Below, in pieces: positions 60,218 to 64,000 of a stretch of 64,000 bases of DNA. The notes under the pieces were generated by a model. The model was given only the letters and a program-made list of their open reading frames with translations, was not told the origin of the DNA and ran no database searches. The position numbers and the translations under genes were made by a program. Numbering within the stretch: position 1 is the stretch's first letter; every line of letters starts with the position of its first letter. Where the stretch lies: the NCBI GenBank assembly GCA_023055505.1, contig JALIRH010000039.1, forward strand, positions 372,001-436,000. The letters run 5' to 3'. This stretch comes from Callipepla californica brunnescens. Taxonomy: Eukaryota; Chordata; Aves; Galliformes; Odontophoridae.

Positions 60218-61404
60218 GTAGGACATTTTTGGTGATAGAGAGGGCCTAACCTGTATCCTCCAGGCAATAAGGAACTGAGATCAGACACCTAATGTTAGGA
60301 GATGAATCATTCTCAAAAGGACCTGAACCATGATCAGAGTCTGGTGGTGAAGTACATAAAACCCTCCCTCACATCAGAATTGAGACCACTACAATGCTCC
60401 AGCCTACCCACAATTTCAGCTCATTTTCTTCACTCAGAATACTTTTCCATCCTTATCCCGTAACTAGAAATAAAATGAGCTGCTACTCCTACTGATCATT
60501 ATGCTGCTCTACGACCTAATGATCTCTTCAAGTGATGAATAACACGGAGCTACCAAATGGAAATTTAAAGTAAGAGTTAAAATCTTAACATTCTGTTCGA
60601 AGAAGGAAGCGATGAATGGGAATATTTCTAAGGCTATGTACAGTTTCTATAACACATCAAGATTGAGAAGCAGAAAATGCTTTTCTGGCATTATTTTGAT
60701 CAACTCCAGAAACACCGTAAGCAAAATTTTCCACAGTCCTTTGATCCCCAATTTTTGGGCAAGGTTATCATGATTTGCACACTCTAAATGTGCATTAATT
60801 TCCTTCCCACCATCTCTTCTCCTCTGTTGTTTTCCTGGTCCCACCTCCACCCTTCCTTTTGCCTGTAGGCATTTCCCTCTAGACATCTGTTAGCCAGTTT
60901 GAGATGGATAGACCTACGTGTGGGATTCACACAACGGAAGTCTGCACAAAAGCTCCTCCTCTGCACCTACAAATCCCACTACCAGTGTGAAACTACTGAT
61001 AACCACAGACAAAAAAAATAAAAGCAGTTCATCTTTTGTAACCTCTCATAAGGACATTTTTCGCAAACTTCTAGCTAGAATTAACTGCATATTCACGATC
61101 ATTTTATTTCTAAAAAATTAAGTTTTGTGAGCTGACAGCACTGGAGATGTTTCTGCCTCTACAGACCAAGCACATCCACTTGCTGTTGCTAATTCCCCCC
61201 TTCCCAACCACGTGGGCCTAAGGTGAGGCTTTATCTCCAGGACTCACTATGGGGCAGCTCTCTGCGCTCTGGTCTTCCTGAAGCACTACAGAAGGCTGCT
61301 CCAGACATTTCCTGGTCAACTCAAGAAACACAAATGCCTTCTTCACTTTCAGCCCTAATGGTCTTCTATGTGGGAGACAGAAAGGTTGACTTGACCTTGT
61401 CAAA

Positions 61405-61673
61405 TGTTGCCTTGCTGATAATAAGGCACTGGGATGGAGGACTGGATAGAACAAATAGGGATGCTAGGAATAAGATAAGCTCTCTGCTGTTTATGAAGAC
61501 TTGTTTTGGAACTTGCTTGCTGTCTAGACAATAGATCATTAGTCGAAAAGTAGTGAATACACATGCTGGAATATAAAAAGCCTTGCTCAAAAGAATATAA
61601 GAGAGATGCAGATGCAGCAATAAAGAAATCTTCCTTGCTCGAGACCCCTGTGTCGTGTTGCTATTGTGCAACA
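61405..61673 (+). mobile_element. Second solo LTR-like element, 269 bp
   Basis: Begins TGTTGC and ends GCAACA, a perfect 6-bp terminal inverted repeat with TG...CA ends. A TATA box (ATATAAAAAGCC) lies at about 61,574 and a poly(A) signal (AATAAAG) at about 61,619, in the order expected for U3-R-U5. No internal retroviral sequence follows. The five bases on each side (TCAAA / CAGTT) do not match, so the duplication has decayed or the edges are shifted. Confidence 0.6.
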
Positions 61674-64000
61674 CAGTTCATGCTGGGTCACGTACGCCTG
61701 GAGCAGAGACCTCTGCCCAAGCTGGCTCTCCCGTGAGCCACAGGAAGGCAGATTCTGCCCCAATTCCTCTCACCCTTTTGCTATCTTCTCTGGACAGCTA
61801 AAATCCACAAGGCATGCAAGGATAAAGCGAAGTCAGCACTTCAGGCACTCAGGGACTTGCTCCAGCACAAACAGGCAACAGACGAGGAAAGCTGCTTACA
61901 ATCCCTGCACACCAACATATAAGCCAACGTGCTCACATTCCTCGAGACCTCCACTGCACAGTCTGAAGAACCTAATACAAAGCAGCACTACTAATTTCCT
62001 TACGTAGGCAGCTGGAGAGATGAGGATGGGAGAAGTAAAGTCCCTGGGACAACATACTTCACGTTGCCTTCCACACATCTGTCAAGGTACCTGGGTAGTC
62101 CCATCTCTAAAGCCCCTCACTGCCTCTGGAGCATTTTGTTAGAAATGCCTTGAATAAAATGAACATCAGGGTATCTTTTCTTTGATGTGAGCAATTTGCT
62201 TACGTTCTCTGATTCTGCTACTTCTATTACAAGTGTGCTTGTATGAAACAAAGGAAACAAATATTAGCTCACTTTCCTTACATTAATAAATGTCATACTC
62301 TCAGATGCAAAGTCTGCTTTAAATATGAAGTGATCCCAATAGAAACATTGGAAGCGTTTGTCAAGAAGAAGTGTTGAACCAACAGGCTTCAAAGCAGTAA
62401 ATGAGCATAATTACAAAAGCTGTTTTGTAGGGTACTGTAATCCATTAAGATAACTCACAGTTTAAGGAAGAAAACACCACATCTAAATGGCAACGCACAC
62501 ATGCTTTGGCTTATAGACAATGTATAGCAGAGGTACTCTGCATTAATTGCTGCCTTGCACTGTAGCCTGATACATCCAACACAACTGGCACAGTTCTTGC
62601 TTGGCAGCCCCAGCTGCAGCCCTGTCACATCTCTGGAGAGGGGAGCAGAAGCAGCCTTTGGATGGAGGAAGAAAAGAGACTGTGGTTGTGCAGTTGTGTT
62701 TTGGTTCTGGTTCTCCTCTGCCCTGAGCCAGGATTTAAGCAGAGGGTTTAACGAGTGCTCCAGTACAGCAGTGACAATCTTAGCTCACCAAAAAATGCAG
62801 ATAACTCCACCAAAAGCTTTTAAAGTGCTTATAAAGGAAAGAAAAATGCTGTAAAGATACAGGGCACCCTGTAAGAACTGTGATTTCAAATACGTATCTA
62901 TAATTCTACGAAGCACAGATCCTCAAATCTGGATGAAACTCAGAATGTGAAATAAGCAGGATATCCATCGTTAGTAGGATCTGGGAATGCCATACAATGG
63001 ACTACAACTGTTTCCACGGCTCTCTTACATGAAAGATCTGTAGCTTTTCATTAAGAATCTGATACTTTAATTCATCTTTTTTCACCAAAAAGCTCAGCTC
63101 CTCTTGAAATTATACAAATAACTTGGAGAAAGATAACCATTTGGTAAAGTTCATGGCAAAGTGGATGATAGCAACTACTGATGCCAAAGAGAAAAAAATA
63201 AGACGGACAATGGCAGTGCAGCTTTCTGACACCCCAAGGCAACTAAAAAAGCTTGTGGTTCAACATCTCTTGTTTGCTTAAATCCAATAGTAGATTTTCT
63301 AAGGAAGCCAAAGGATGATTTGCACACACTAATGTTTGCACTGGGGAAAGAGAGATCTGCTGCCGATTTATCACAACCAGAACACTGGCTGGGGAGGCTG
63401 CAGACTTGGAAAGCCTTAAGCTGTGAGGTTTAAAACAGAGCTCCACGTGGCTGCAGCAGCACAGTGCCTGAGCTCCATCTGCCCAGGTACTCTGTGTGAA
63501 GGGTAATCCTGCCACTGCAGCCCACATCCATTAATCTCCGAGTGGGACTGAGATAAGGAGGTCACAGAGCCCAGACAGGCTGAATTAGGTTTCAAGTCCC
63601 AGCCCAGCTCCAACGCAGTCATTGCAGTAGTTTGATTGAAGTAGGATTTATTTTCAAGCCTCATTGTATCTACATTGTTTGCTTTGTCTGCAGAAATCAC
63701 TGCATTTACTGAGTACCTGAATATCTGATCCAGACCTACGGTGAAACGTCAGTTTTCCATCCCTGGAAGGCCAAGTTTCCCACGGAAAGCTGCCCTCCAG
63801 GAAGGGCAGGGACAGACAGCAGTAAATGAAGACGACCTTGAAGCGCATTGCTTGAAGAACTGACAGGCCTCCCACGGAGGGAATAACGCAGCTGAATTGC
63901 AGTCTCACTGCTAACAGTGGTTGTTGCTATGGTGATTGATACCGAAAAGCCCATATAGACGAAGACTGCAGAAGGAATAGTAATTCCTGATATTGTTCAA

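Larger units (their letters stand above)
58296..64000 (-). other. LRP8: Probable LRP8 intron upstream of modules 4-6
   Basis: 5.7 kb without a recognisable class A module, signal peptide or GC-rich first exon on the minus strand, so modules 1-3 and the promoter must lie further right. Contains two LTR-like elements in plus orientation and AT-rich patches such as 59,220-59,275. Intron status is inferred. Confidence 0.6.

Overview
This window looks like bird nuclear DNA, most likely a chicken-type galliform. The genes are vertebrate genes with GT-AG introns. The interspersed repeats are CR1 LINE tails and avian-style retroviral LTRs. Introns are AT-rich and promoters are small CpG islands. Gene order is the one known from human chromosome 1p32.3: SLC1A7 - CPT2 - CZIB - MAGOH - LRP8. 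Identifications come from recognising the translated proteins by eye and placing splice sites by hand; no database was searched.

Layout, left to right. Positions 1-10,171 appear to be the first intron of SLC1A7 (minus strand), with no coding exon recognised. SLC1A7 exon 1 (10,172-10,312) is divergent from CPT2 (plus strand, 11,381-16,917, five exons, 652 residues), with about 1.07 kb between the start codons. CPT2 converges on CZIB (minus, 19,141-24,749, eight exons, 160 residues). CZIB is followed upstream by MAGOH (minus, 26,239-27,649, five exons, 146 residues). From about 27.7 to 36.9 kb there is no recognised gene, but several plus-strand exon-like blocks join in phase. LRP8 (minus, stop at 38,994) fills the rest. 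Fifteen coding exons, from LDL-receptor class A module 4 to the last codon, lie between 38,994 and 58,295. Its signal peptide and first three class A modules are not visible and should lie beyond 64,000. Two LTR-like elements (about 59.6-60.2 and 61.4-61.7 kb) sit in what is probably an LRP8 intron.

The genes do not form one pathway. CPT2 acts in mitochondrial long-chain fatty acid oxidation. SLC1A7 is a retinal glutamate transporter. CZIB is a small zinc-binding protein. MAGOH is a core exon junction complex subunit. LRP8 is the reelin/ApoE receptor. The arrangement is conserved synteny rather than functional clustering.

All four gene models close exactly: the exons of CPT2, CZIB and MAGOH sum to whole codons and to lengths equal or close to the human proteins, and the LRP8 exons stay in frame across all fourteen visible introns. 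The least explained parts are the plus-strand exon-like series between MAGOH and LRP8, and a 50-codon ORF with a signal-peptide-like start downstream of LRP8.
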